A stretch of DNA of 64,000 nucleotides, taken from assembly GCA_964351995.1 (NCBI GenBank), contig CAYGQE010000001.1, positions 198,273-262,272 of the forward strand. Direction: 5' to 3'. This DNA comes from SZUA-35 sp964351995. Lineage in GTDB: Bacteria > Actinomycetota > Acidimicrobiia > Acidimicrobiales > SZUA-35. The first letter of the stretch is position 1. Every line of letters begins with the position of its first letter. Positions 1 to 8,667 of this stretch are shown piece by piece. The notes below the pieces were generated by a model. It ran no database searches. It saw only the letters and a list, made by a program, of their open reading frames with translations, and had not been told where the DNA came from. A program made the position numbers and the translations under genes.

Positions 1-2
1 CG

Positions 3-2336
3 AACGGAGATCAGATCGTCTGCTCGGCCGCCACCGCCGCTCTGCTGGCCGACGTCGAACTCCGCAGCGAGGGGCTCCACGAGCTGCGCAACATCGGGGT
101 CGACGAGATCTATCTGCTCACCCACGATGATGTGGTCACCGACCCCCGGCCGTTGCGTCGACCCGTGCTCAAACCGAACCTGCCGGCTGTTCACTCGTCG
201 CTGATCGGCCGTGAACATGACGTCGAGCGGGTGATGGGCTGGCTCGACGCCGGCCAGTCGCTGGTGACGCTCGCCGGGCCTGGCGGTGTCGGCAAGACGA
301 GGCTGGCGATCGAGTTGGGCGAACGCTGGTCGAGTGTCACCAGCTCGCCGGCCGTGTTCGCCGGTCTGGCTTCGGTGCGCGACGGGAGCGACGTCTTGGC
401 CGCCATTGCCGACGTGCTCGGCGCCCGCCAGCAGCCGGGGATGGATCTGCTCGAGTCGATCGTCGACTTCGTGCTCGATCGGACTCTGCTGCTCATCGTC
501 GACAACTGCGAGCATCTGCTCGATGCCGCTCGGTCTGTGGTGAGACGGCTGATCGACGTCCCCGGTGTGACGATCGTTGCCACCAGTCGAGCAGCGCTCG
601 ACGTCGACGGGGAGCGGCTCGTTCGGGTCGAACCGCTCGATCTCGCGAACCACGCGGTCGAGCTGTTCGTGGATCGGGCGCAGCGGTATGACTCGACCTT
701 CGAGTTGGGCCCGGGCGACGACACCCACATCAGCGACGTGGTGACGCGGCTCGAAGGTCTGCCACTGGCGATCGAGCTGGCAGCGGCTCGAGTGCGCGTG
801 CTGTCGCCGAAGGAGCTGTCCGCCGAGCTGGCCCGGTCGCTCGATGTACTCGGGGCAGACGAGGACCCGTCGAAGCGCACCACACTTCGCAGCACGGTCG
901 CCTGGTCGCATCAGTTGCTCGATCCCGTCGAGGCGGCGGTGTTCGAGCGCATGTCGGTGTTCGCCGGCGGCGCCACCATGGATGCCATTCGCACCGTGTG
1001 TGCCGACGGGGATCTCGTCGAGCCGGCTGCGGTCGACGCTGCGGTGTTGGGTCTGGTCGATCAATCGATGGTGATCGGATGGACCGACCGGGGTCGGCGC
1101 CGCTTCCGCACGCTCGAGACCATGCGGCAGTTCGGCGAACGTCGCTTGCGCGACGCCGGTGTGTTGAGCGATGTCCAGGCTCGGCATGCCCAGTACTACC
1201 TCGATCTCGCCGCCACCGAGAACGACCGCCTGTTCTCCGACGCCGAACGTGAGGCCTGGCAGTCAGTGGATGCCGAGTGGGACAACCTGCGAGTCGCGTT
1301 CGACACGTTGCGCAGAACCGGCGAGATCGACCGAGCGGCGTCGTTGGTGTCGAGCCTCGTCTACCACGCCACGTTCGCCATGCGGCTGGAGCTGTTCTCG
1401 TGGGCCGACGAGTTGCGGACCATGCCCGGCGCGGCGGAGCGCGTCAGCTACGGCGACCTCTGCGGGGCTGCTGCCCTCGGCGCGTACTTCACCGTGAGTG
1501 GGAAGACCGATGCGCTTGCGGCCGAGGGCCTTGCCGCCGATCCTCCCGACCCGCAAGGTTGGTGCCGAGTGGCGCTCGCCGCCGTTTCTCTGAACAACAC
1601 CCTTTCGCCCGAGCGTTCCGACGAGATGACTCGGTCCTGGCTCGAGTCCGGACCGACGACGGTGGGTGCTCGGTTGTGGGCCAACGCCGTGCGTGCCTTC
1701 CATCTGTGTTCTCACGAGTTCGATCCGGTCGCAGCGAAGCCTCACGCCGATGAGGTGCTGCGCATCGCCAGGGAGACCGGCAGTGTGTCGGCCCAGGCGT
1801 TGGCGGGGTGGGCCCACGGCATGGTCATGTCGTTCGGCAATCTCGAAGGGGCGATCTCGGTGTGGAACGACGCTCGCGAGGGGCCGCGATCGATGCCAGA
1901 CGACCATCTGCTCGATCACCTGCTCGTCGGCCTCGTGCTGCACTTCACCGTCGAGCATCACGGAATCGTCGAAGCGTTGCGGAATTGCCACAGTGCGTTG
2001 CGCAGCGCTGTCGACAGCCATTACTACGCCGGGGCCAGCCACCTGTTCGGGGTGACCGCGATCGCGCTGTGCCGGGGTGGCGAGCCCAAGACGGGTGCCA
2101 AGCTGGTCGGTGCGATGGAAGCAAACGGCCACTTCCCTCGGGCCAATGCCCGCCAGGCGCTGGTCGAGGCGCTCGGTGAGCGGGCCGAGCGCTACAAGCT
2201 CCAGGGCACGATGTTGACGACCACCCAGGCTGCCCGCGTTGCGCTCGATGCGCTCTCCAGCGCGATCGAACGGCTCGGCGACGACCCGGTGCTCGGCCAG
2301 TTCGACACTGGCCAGCCAACCCCCGTCGCCGAGTAG
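3..2336 (+). CDS. Adenylate/guanylate cyclase-domain STAND (NB-ARC-type) ATPase regulator, 5'-truncated by the window edge
   Basis: The frame is open from base 3, so the start lies outside the window. The first ~45 codons read as the tail of a class III nucleotide cyclase domain (LHELRNIG..EIYLL), so the internal ATG at 132 is not the true start. An NB-ARC/STAND ATPase follows: P-loop GPGGVGKT near bases 280-300, Walker B LLLIVDNCEH near 490-520, and the GLPLAIELAAAR motif near 760-795. The C-terminal half is alpha-helical and TPR-like. This is the common actinobacterial cyclase-ATPase-TPR layout, and the gene at 11209 is a full-length example. Such proteins are thought to be signal-responsive switches; neither ligand nor output can be read here. 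The next gene begins 9 bases downstream on the same strand. Confidence 0.85.
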   Translation, partial: NGDQIVCSAATAALLADVELRSEGLHELRNIGVDEIYLLTHDDVVTDPRPLRRPVLKPNLPAVHSSLIGREHDVERVMGWLDAGQSLVTLAGPGGVGKTRLAIELGERWSSVTSSPAVFAGLASVRDGSDVLAAIADVLGARQQPGMDLLESIVDFVLDRTLLLIVDNCEHLLDAARSVVRRLIDVPGVTIVATSRAALDVDGERLVRVEPLDLANHAVELFVDRAQRYDSTFELGPGDDTHISDVVTRLEGLPLAIELAAARVRVLSPKELSAELARSLDVLGADEDPSKRTTLRSTVAWSHQLLDPVEAAVFERMSVFAGGATMDAIRTVCADGDLVEPAAVDAAVLGLVDQSMVIGWTDRGRRRFRTLETMRQFGERRLRDAGVLSDVQARHAQYYLDLAATENDRLFSDAEREAWQSVDAEWDNLRVAFDTLRRTGEIDRAASLVSSLVYHATFAMRLELFSWADELRTMPGAAERVSYGDLCGAAALGAYFTVSGKTDALAAEGLAADPPDPQGWCRVALAAVSLNNTLSPERSDEMTRSWLESGPTTVGARLWANAVRAFHLCSHEFDPVAAKPHADEVLRIARETGSVSAQALAGWAHGMVMSFGNLEGAISVWNDAREGPRSMPDDHLLDHLLVGLVLHFTVEHHGIVEALRNCHSALRSAVDSHYYAGASHLFGVTAIALCRGGEPKTGAKLVGAMEANGHFPRANARQALVEALGERAERYKLQGTMLTTTQAARVALDALSSAIERLGDDPVLGQFDTGQPTPVAE

Positions 2337-2345
2337 GGGCTAGTC

Positions 2346-3314
2346 GTGGGCTCATCAGCGATCGAGCGGCGCGAACCCGACGGCTACGTCGGTTGGTCGG
2401 CCAAGGCCAAGGGCGAGTGGTTGTGGTCTCGGCTGATCCTGGCCACCGCTCATGAGCGAACCGCGCTGCCACCGCTCGCCCTTCCCTTCCGCACGGCGCC
2501 GTTGACCGAGGCCGGCATCGTGCTCCGGCGGGGCGAGCTCGAGAAGGCGTTGACCCGGACCTCCGACCTGATGGAGCCCGGTCGGCCGAAGCTGATCCAC
2601 GCTCGCGGCGCCGTGGCCCGCGTCGAACTCGTGCCGCACGCCGACTCGCCCTTCACTGGTCTGTTGGCTGCTGGCTCGGGGCCGGGCGACGCCGGGGGAG
2701 CGCACGGGCTGCTGCGGGTCTCGCTCGTTGCTCGGGTCTTCGGTGACGCTGCCTACACCCCCGCCATCGCGCTCAAGTTGCTGGTCGACGGTGAGCCGTC
2801 GGCCGACGTCTTGGCCATGAACCACACCGTGGGCCAGGGGCGAGACTTCAACCCCTTCGCCAACTCGATGACCAACGATCTCTCCGACACGCACGGCGAG
2901 CTCCGCCCGGCCCAGCGGTTGATGTCGGTGCTCTTCGCCCGCATCTCTCATCAGCCCCGTCGCATGGTCAGCGATCATCTGGTCGCTCGCCGTGCCGACG
3001 GGTCGGCGGTGGAGCGGCCTCGGGGGCCAGAGCGTCTGGTGTTCCACGCCACCGACGCGGCGAAGAACGTGTTCCGGGATCGGGCCGGCGTCGACTTCCG
3101 GCTCGTGCTGGGTGAGCTCGAACCGGAGACCGTGGTGTTCCACATCGACGGCGTGGTCGATGGTGAGACGGTGCCCGTCGGCGTCTTGAAGCTGCGGACG
3201 GCGTTCGTGTCCAGCGACGGCGGGGACCGCTTGTTCTTCCGGCACGTCCACGATCCGGCCGACCACAAGAAGTGGCGCACCGGCCAGCGCTGGTTACGGC
3301 CGGTCAGAAACTGA
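2346..3314 (+). CDS. Catalase-related protein (possible oxylipin-converting haem protein lacking the proximal Tyr region)
   Basis: This 322-residue protein has a GTG start. The N-terminal half keeps the catalase-superfamily distal signature: LIHARGA with His85, then VLAMNHTVG with Asn159. The 74-residue His-Asn spacing is close to that of catalases and of coral-type catalase-related allene oxide synthases. The RDFNPFANSM and VDFRLVL segments also fit that fold. The proximal Tyr of the family usually lies ~280 residues after the distal His, but this protein ends 237 residues after it, so the usual haem ligand is absent. It follows the cyclase/STAND gene by 9 bases and overlaps the convergent lipase-lipoxygenase gene by 11 bases. 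The pairing suggests processing of fatty acid hydroperoxides, but that is inference. Family membership is moderately supported; catalytic competence is not. Confidence 0.55.
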   Translation: MGSSAIERREPDGYVGWSAKAKGEWLWSRLILATAHERTALPPLALPFRTAPLTEAGIVLRRGELEKALTRTSDLMEPGRPKLIHARGAVARVELVPHADSPFTGLLAAGSGPGDAGGAHGLLRVSLVARVFGDAAYTPAIALKLLVDGEPSADVLAMNHTVGQGRDFNPFANSMTNDLSDTHGELRPAQRLMSVLFARISHQPRRMVSDHLVARRADGSAVERPRGPERLVFHATDAAKNVFRDRAGVDFRLVLGELEPETVVFHIDGVVDGETVPVGVLKLRTAFVSSDGGDRLFFRHVHDPADHKKWRTGQRWLRPVRN

Positions 3315-6300
3315 TCGATGCTTCCCAGTGTCGGGGCTGCATCCGGCCGAAGCGAACGGGCCGAGCGTCGTTCCCGTTGGCGAGCTCGGTGTCGAGCTGG
3401 GTCAGGGTCTGTTGCAGATCGCGGATGGCGTCGGCCAGTTTCGGTTCGTCGACCCATCGCTCCGGTGTGAGCGTCAGCAGGTTGTTGCCGCCCACGTTGA
3501 AGCGGCTGGCGTCGCTGGCCTGGTCCATCAAGAACACGTCGTTCATCGATGGTGCGGGGATGGGCTGGTCGAGTCGTCCGTCGCCGACGGCGGTGATCAG
3601 GGCCTCGAGGTTGATGATGGCCTTGTCGTCGGGGTCGTCGGATCGAAGGATGGGGGAGAGGTCGCCGCAGACCTCGTGGATCACGTTGTTGTAGAGGAAC
3701 ACGGCCAGCAGCTCGACCAGCGTGGCGCGACCCAGTGGTTCGGAGCGGGCGTCGAGGTTGGGGATGATGGTGCCGATCGTTCGGTACCAGATGTCGAGGT
3801 GGTCGTCGGCCCGGATGGCCGCGTCGTCGAGGCCGAGCGCATCGAGATATCGCTCGATCCACTGCACGAGTGCTGGCCAGGCCAGCTGTGCGTCCTCGGC
3901 GTAGGCATGGCCGTCGATGTCGGCCAGCCCGCGGTTGGCGATGTCCTTGGCCGGGTTCCACATGTCGAGGTCGAACTCGGCGATCCGGTTCTCGAACAGT
4001 GACGCGGCGGCGTCGCCGTTGATGAAGCCGGAGGCCACGAAGTAGCTGCTGGGCACGAAGAACGCCCGGTAGGCGAAGTCGTTGACCTGCAGGGTGCCGT
4101 AGCTGAAGAAGTGCATGAACGGCCGCAGCGGGTGCCAGGTCGGCAGGTTGTAGGCCCCGAGGGCGAAGGCCGACCCGACGATGAAGTGCACGTCGAGCAG
4201 GTGGCGGAGGAAGGTGACGATGCGGATGTCGGCTGCGTTCACCACTCGCTTCGCTCGATCCCAGGTGGGGTCGCCGGGTTGGTGGAGATGGCGACCGATT
4301 GTGATGTCGCGGGGTGTGAGGCGCCCGTCCACACAGTCGAAGCGGGCGACGATCGGCGGCAGCACGCCATCGAGGATGTGGCTGAGGTCGAGGACGAACC
4401 CGTCGCCGTCTCGCCGCAGGTCGAACGGGTTGGGCCCCTGCAGACGCAGTCGGACGAAGGTCTCGTCGCTGGTGGGTTCGGCCCACCCGTCTTCGGGTGG
4501 TGGGAAGGCTGTGTTCCATGGGTAGTTGGGTCGCCACGGCACGTTCTTGGCGATCGGCGACATCGAGTAGGCCGTGAAGCCGAGCTTGCCCAGGCCGTAG
4601 TACGCGGCCTTGTAGCGGAGTGGGAGCTGGCCCTCGGTCGGGATCTGCTCTGGCACCATCAGTTCCTTGGGGAGCCATTCGAGCCCGGCGTAGTGGCTGC
4701 ACGCCCGAACCAGTTTGGGCATGCCGCTGATGGGCGGCACCCGGCGTCGGTAGCCGGACTCGTCGCCGTCGACGACCGTGCGGCGGTGGACTCGGCGCAT
4801 CGAGATGATGGCGTTGACCCGATTGATGTCTCGCGATTGTGGCTGCGGGCCGACGGCGGCCGCGACAGCGACGAGATGATCGGTGTGCGCTGGGCGACGA
4901 TGGGTGCCGAGCGCCGCAGCGATCCGCTCGTCGTCCAGTAGCGCCGCGATGCTCCAACCGTTCCGCCTCGCTTCGCGCACCACATACCACCGAGCCAGAT
5001 ACTGCTCGGCCGATCCCGGCTGCACGGCCTTGATGTCGGCCAGCTGATCGGCCAGCTCATCGAGAGTTCGTGCCTGTCGGGCGAACAGCGACCGCAGACG
5101 CCGTTGTCGCCGTTGCCGTTCGGGTCGCGGCTTGGTCCACGGCACTCGGTACGAGCTGGCCTGGCCGATCGCATCGGCGCAGATGGCGACGAGCGTGTCG
5201 TCGTGGGCCGGGTCGTGAGGGAACAGGGTGGCGAGGTCGTCGCCGTGCTCTGCCGCCGCGTGGAGCGCCGAGCCGAGGTCGTCGACCTGCAGGAACGGTT
5301 CGTGTGCGGCGACCTCGTCGTCCAGTGGTTGGCCTTGCCATCGGAGCTCGTCGACCAGGGCCCGCCGGGTCACCGCAGGCTCGTGGTTGATCGGGCCCGT
5401 CCGCCCGTTGTCGAGGCGGACCGGTGTGCCGACGTGTTCGTTGGCCGGGAACTCGGGGATGGGGTCGCCGTGGAGCCAGATGCGTCGGGCGTCGACGCGG
5501 GGTTCGAGCGATCGAGCAAACGTGGTGTCGCCCGACTTCTGGGCTCCGAAGGTGGTGAGCCGAATGGTGTCGAGCGGCCAGGTGCGCAGCTCGACGGGCA
5601 GGGTGGCTCGCAGTTCGCCGATGCTCAGCGCCGAGGCCAGTTGCACGGCCAGCGCCCCGCCCAAGCTGTGGCCGGTGATGTGCACGGCGGACGGTGCTGC
5701 CCCGCGACGCTGGTGGATGTCGGCCAGGCAGGCAACCAAGGACCCGAAGCACGACAGGATGGAGTCCCGCAGCCCGAGGGTGACGCGGCCCTCGGTGGCG
5801 ATGCGACGGTCGCTGACGGTCTGGAGGAACTCCATGTCGGTCACCCAGTCGGGGTTGCCGAGCTCGGTCACGAAGCCCTGGAACGCAGCGCGGTAGGCGT
5901 CGCCGCTCTGGCTGCCCCGGAACGCGATGTGGATGTCGTAGCCGGAGTTCACCTCGTCGGGGTTCGTTTCGTCTGGCCGTGTGGCTCGGTCGAGGACGAG
6001 TCCGAGCGGGCCCCAGGCGTGGGGCTGGCCATCGAAGGAGCCGGTGCCGCCTTCGAAGGCATAGACGTGATCGGTGCCGGGGCCGTGGGTTTGCCGAGTG
6101 GTGAAGGCCGGGTCGATCGGGCGGCCCTCTCGGTGGTTGCGGTAGCGGCAGACGGTGGTAGTGGCGATCGAGGAGGTGATGCTGTCGTGGGTGCGGAGGT
6201 AGCGGTGCTGGATGCCGTCGTTGGTGACGACGCCGCGACGGGGATCGATCCGGGATGCGTCGGTCAGGATCGGATCGAGCTGGTTGTTCGAGGGCCAGCC

Positions 6301-6552
6301 CCGCAGCGACCCAGGCCCGGCGATGTTCTTCATCGGCGACGCGCAGTGGCGGTGGACGCCGGCCATCACGTTGTCTCGGCGGCTCGACCCGGGGCGGGCC
6401 CACTCTTCGTAGAACGGATCGAGCGGCCAGATCAGTGCCTGGTTGTAAAGCTGGTAAGCGAGGACGCAGAGGTCGAAGGCGAAGAGGTCGGCACTGACTG
6501 GGCTGGCTCGCTTGGCTCGTTCGACCATTGCATCTGCTCTCGTCCTTGTCAC
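3304..6552 (-). CDS. Lipase (class 3)-lipoxygenase fusion protein
   Basis: The protein has 1082 residues in two enzyme parts. Residues ~140-420 are a class 3 lipase: DIHIAFRGSQS, GHSLGG with nucleophile Ser296, then HGDPIPEFPANEHVG with Asp363, and His373 or His390 completing a plausible triad. Residues ~600-1082 match a lipoxygenase. HLLDVH (His784, His789) is the iron-binding H-x4-H, LPTWHPLRPFMHFFSYGT follows as in known enzymes, and IHEVCGD supplies the third His (959). The chain ends in ASISF, where lipoxygenases usually end in Ile. A lipase could release fatty acids from membrane lipid for in-cis dioxygenation. No signal peptide is obvious. The residue four after His959 is Gly rather than Asn/His/Ser, so iron coordination may be atypical. 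The start could be a few codons downstream. Confidence 0.8.
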   Translation of the reverse strand: MTRTRADAMVERAKRASPVSADLFAFDLCVLAYQLYNQALIWPLDPFYEEWARPGSSRRDNVMAGVHRHCASPMKNIAGPGSLRGWPSNNQLDPILTDASRIDPRRGVVTNDGIQHRYLRTHDSITSSIATTTVCRYRNHREGRPIDPAFTTRQTHGPGTDHVYAFEGGTGSFDGQPHAWGPLGLVLDRATRPDETNPDEVNSGYDIHIAFRGSQSGDAYRAAFQGFVTELGNPDWVTDMEFLQTVSDRRIATEGRVTLGLRDSILSCFGSLVACLADIHQRRGAAPSAVHITGHSLGGALAVQLASALSIGELRATLPVELRTWPLDTIRLTTFGAQKSGDTTFARSLEPRVDARRIWLHGDPIPEFPANEHVGTPVRLDNGRTGPINHEPAVTRRALVDELRWQGQPLDDEVAAHEPFLQVDDLGSALHAAAEHGDDLATLFPHDPAHDDTLVAICADAIGQASSYRVPWTKPRPERQRRQRRLRSLFARQARTLDELADQLADIKAVQPGSAEQYLARWYVVREARRNGWSIAALLDDERIAAALGTHRRPAHTDHLVAVAAAVGPQPQSRDINRVNAIISMRRVHRRTVVDGDESGYRRRVPPISGMPKLVRACSHYAGLEWLPKELMVPEQIPTEGQLPLRYKAAYYGLGKLGFTAYSMSPIAKNVPWRPNYPWNTAFPPPEDGWAEPTSDETFVRLRLQGPNPFDLRRDGDGFVLDLSHILDGVLPPIVARFDCVDGRLTPRDITIGRHLHQPGDPTWDRAKRVVNAADIRIVTFLRHLLDVHFIVGSAFALGAYNLPTWHPLRPFMHFFSYGTLQVNDFAYRAFFVPSSYFVASGFINGDAAASLFENRIAEFDLDMWNPAKDIANRGLADIDGHAYAEDAQLAWPALVQWIERYLDALGLDDAAIRADDHLDIWYRTIGTIIPNLDARSEPLGRATLVELLAVFLYNNVIHEVCGDLSPILRSDDPDDKAIINLEALITAVGDGRLDQPIPAPSMNDVFLMDQASDASRFNVGGNNLLTLTPERWVDEPKLADAIRDLQQTLTQLDTELANGNDARPVRFGRMQPRHWEASISF

Positions 6553-6650
6553 CGCAACATCGTAGGACTGCGCTGCGAACGGAGCTGACCCCGCTGTCGT
6601 ATCGCCCGAGGGCGAGCTGAGAGGTGCGACAGGTCGGGCTGCTGATCAGG

Positions 6651-8071
6651 TCAGGTGGCGCAGGCGGCGCGAAGTCTCGCTCGAGCGACGTCGGCCATTT
6701 GGTCGGCGGTCAAGTCTGGTGGGCGTTCGCCGACCGGTAGCACGATGATGTTGTCTGGTTTGATGTCGTAGGCGCGACCGCGTTCGTCACGACGGGTTTG
6801 CCACTTTTCTCGATGTTTGAACCGGTTGTGGGGGCCGCATCTGGCTTGCGCATTGTGTTGGCTGGTGGTGCCGCCCTCGGCCCACTCGATCATGTGGTCG
6901 ACTTGGGAGTGTCGGGCTCGAACCGTGAGCCGTTGTGGGTGCAGAAGTTTGCAAGGAGCAGAGCGGCTTCGCGTGCGGCGCCGGTGAAGACACGGCTTCT
7001 GGTGCCGAGTTCGGTGACGGTGTTGCGGCTGTCGACCACGACCCGGCGAATGTGACCGGTGACTAACGCTCGCAAGACAACACTTGGATGGATCGGGGCG
7101 CCGGTGGCGAGGTTGCACATGCGCTTGGTCAGCGCCTCGGGATCGTTGGTGAGCTGAGCGGTGAGGTCGGCGAGTAGTGCTTTGTCGTTGCTGACCTGGC
7201 CGTACTCGTCGATGGCGACTTGGTCACCCGATGGCAAGGTGAGTCCGGCGTGGGTGAAGGCGTCGTGGAGCGTGGCGTCGTCGATGATGACGTTGACGGT
7301 TGGCTCGGGAAGCTTCGGCGTCTCGCTCGAGCCGGAGGCGTGGAAGGCAGTGGCGGCGGTGAAGATGGCCACGAGGGCGTCGAAGTTGCGCTGGCTCTGG
7401 GTGCGGGGCAGCGGATGTGCGTCGGCTTCATCGCCGTGTTCAGCACGGCGAGCTTCGAGGTCGGCCTGCAGTTCGCCTTCAGCAAATGACTCGAACACCG
7501 CGACGAGTTGGGCTGCGGTGAGTGGGTCGCCGCCCGAGGCGGTGAGATGGAGGCTGCCGGCCATGTCGTCGACCCACGCCCGACGGTTTGCCACGTTGCG
7601 TTGTTCTTCTTGGAAGGCGCCGTCTTGGTCGGCAAGGCCGATGATGGTGCCAACTTGGATGCGGAACTCGCCGAGCGAGAGGTGCTCGGCCATCGACAGG
7701 AGCGAGTCGAGGATGGCATCGAGGATCTCGTTGATCCGGGGGTTCGTATGAACGCGGGCGATCTCGTGAGCATGGTCCACCGAGATGTGCCCGGCCTCGA
7801 GTGCGTCGGCGACCGTCGGGTGATCGCCAACGAGTTTGGCCAGCGTGTGATCTCGGCGGGCGGTCGCGGTGCCGGAGTTGCAGGTGGCCCGGATGTAGGC
7901 CGGGATCGTGCGGTGACCCGCCACCTGGTGCGATCCGGTGGCCTTGGTGGCAGCGAGGATTCGGGCCCTTCTGGCGTGCAGGGCTCGCATCTGGAGCTCA
8001 GTGGCGCGGAGAGCCTCGTCGAGCTCGTCATGGCTCATAACAGCAGCTTCTGAGTCGAACAGGTCCTCCAT
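6651..8071 (-). pseudogene. DUF222 / HNH endonuclease (13E12-repeat type), frameshifted
   Basis: The long N-terminal part (8071 to ~6890) is a DUF222 protein: a helical N-terminus, VAGHRTIPAYIR, then a domain ending in FTGAAREAALLLANFC. The HNH part (QVDHMIEWAEGGTTSQHNAQ...CGPHNRFKH) continues to 6651 in a different frame. The frame switches within about 6905-6940, where one frame reads RFEPDTPKSTT-stop and the other reads RARHSQVDHM. One inserted base, or two deleted ones, would explain it. The cysteines usual just before the HNH core are Ser here (NGS, RHS). The ATG at 8071 directly follows an SOS-type promoter. 13E12 genes are repeated, mobile-like elements in actinobacteria. A sequencing error is the alternative to real inactivation. 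Confidence 0.8.
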
Positions 8072-8077
8072 AGAGTA

Positions 8078-8105
8078 AGTATAGCGAACATACGTTCGAT
8101 TGCAA
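8078..8105 (-). promoter_or_regulatory. SOS (LexA) box inside a promoter with a leaderless start
   Basis: CGAACATACGTTCG at 8085-8098 fits the Gram-positive LexA operator (GAAC-N4-GTTC). On the minus strand it lies wholly between a -35-like TTGCAA (8100-8105) and a -10-like TATACT (8083-8078), which are 16 bases apart. Only six bases separate the -10 from the ATG at 8071, so the transcript should start at or next to the start codon. LexA bound here would block RNA polymerase directly. Several 13E12-type genes of Mycobacterium tuberculosis are reported LexA targets, which agrees. Confidence 0.85.
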
Positions 8106-8159
8106 CTTGGTGGCGAGTTGTGCGTAGTCGATGGGTGGCATGGCTTCCATGGCCTTCAT
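8106..8159 (-). pseudogene. Truncated copy of the small membrane protein gene at 9411-9620
   Basis: The minus strand reads MKAMEAMPPIDYAQLATK, nearly identical to the first residues of the intact gene at 9620 (MNEMEAMPPIDYSQLATK). The DNA match is clear over ~45 bases. Similarity stops exactly where the TTGCAA of the SOS promoter begins, so the rest of this copy is missing and the DUF222/HNH gene takes its place. This looks like the scar of an insertion or recombination event. Confidence 0.6.
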
Positions 8160-8344
8160 TGAACGTGACGGTCGGCGATGGGTGGATTGTTGAAGATGCG
8201 TTCGAGTTCGTTGCGAAGGTCGAGGCGATCCCTTTCTGTGCTGGTCGTGATGGGTGCTTCCGGTTGGTCTTGCGACGGGCTTGCGGGCTGATTGTCTGAG
8301 GCGGCAAGTCCCCGGTGCGAACGGGTTGCATCGCAAGTTCGAGA

Positions 8345-8497
8345 GTGCAGCGTCTCTACCAGGACTTGCTTGGGCGGAGCGTCGATGCCGGTGGTGCAGA
8401 GTTCTGGTCCAGCGTTCTGATCAAGAGCGGCGATGACCTGCAGTTGGCCGCGAACCTCGCAGCATCCGTCGAGTATTACAACAACGCCAGCAAGTAG
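8345..8497 (+). pseudogene. DUF4214 domain remnant
   Basis: About 50 codons read RLYQDLLGRSVDAGGAEFW followed by LAANLAASVEYYNNA. This is the single-repeat pattern of DUF4214, a short helical domain normally found in large secreted or matrix-type proteins. There is no convincing start or ribosome-binding site upstream. In-frame sequence continues past the stop at 8497 for ~30 codons. It is read as a leftover of a larger gene. The rest of 8160-8667 shows no gene that can be supported. Confidence 0.5.
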
Positions 8498-8667
8498 GCG
8501 GGGTTCCGCTCGGCACCAGTTCCGACGAGGCCAGCTCAGGTCGAGGCGCTGATTCAGCCGATCATTAATGCCGTCGCTGCGGAGGCTTGACCAGACATCT
8601 GGTACACATGGCGATCGCATTGGGAAGGTTCGTGTCCAATGCAGAGCTGATGCACCGAGGAGGGTCT

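Noticed and set aside
2975..4990. Minus-strand frame of 671 codons, Arg/Pro/His-rich
   Set aside because: Out-of-frame shadow of the lipoxygenase gene with typical GC-rich shadow composition.
5104..6588. Plus-strand open frame of 494 codons over the lipase region
   Set aside because: Antisense to the lipase-lipoxygenase gene; the minus strand shows clear catalytic motifs and the plus frame shows none.
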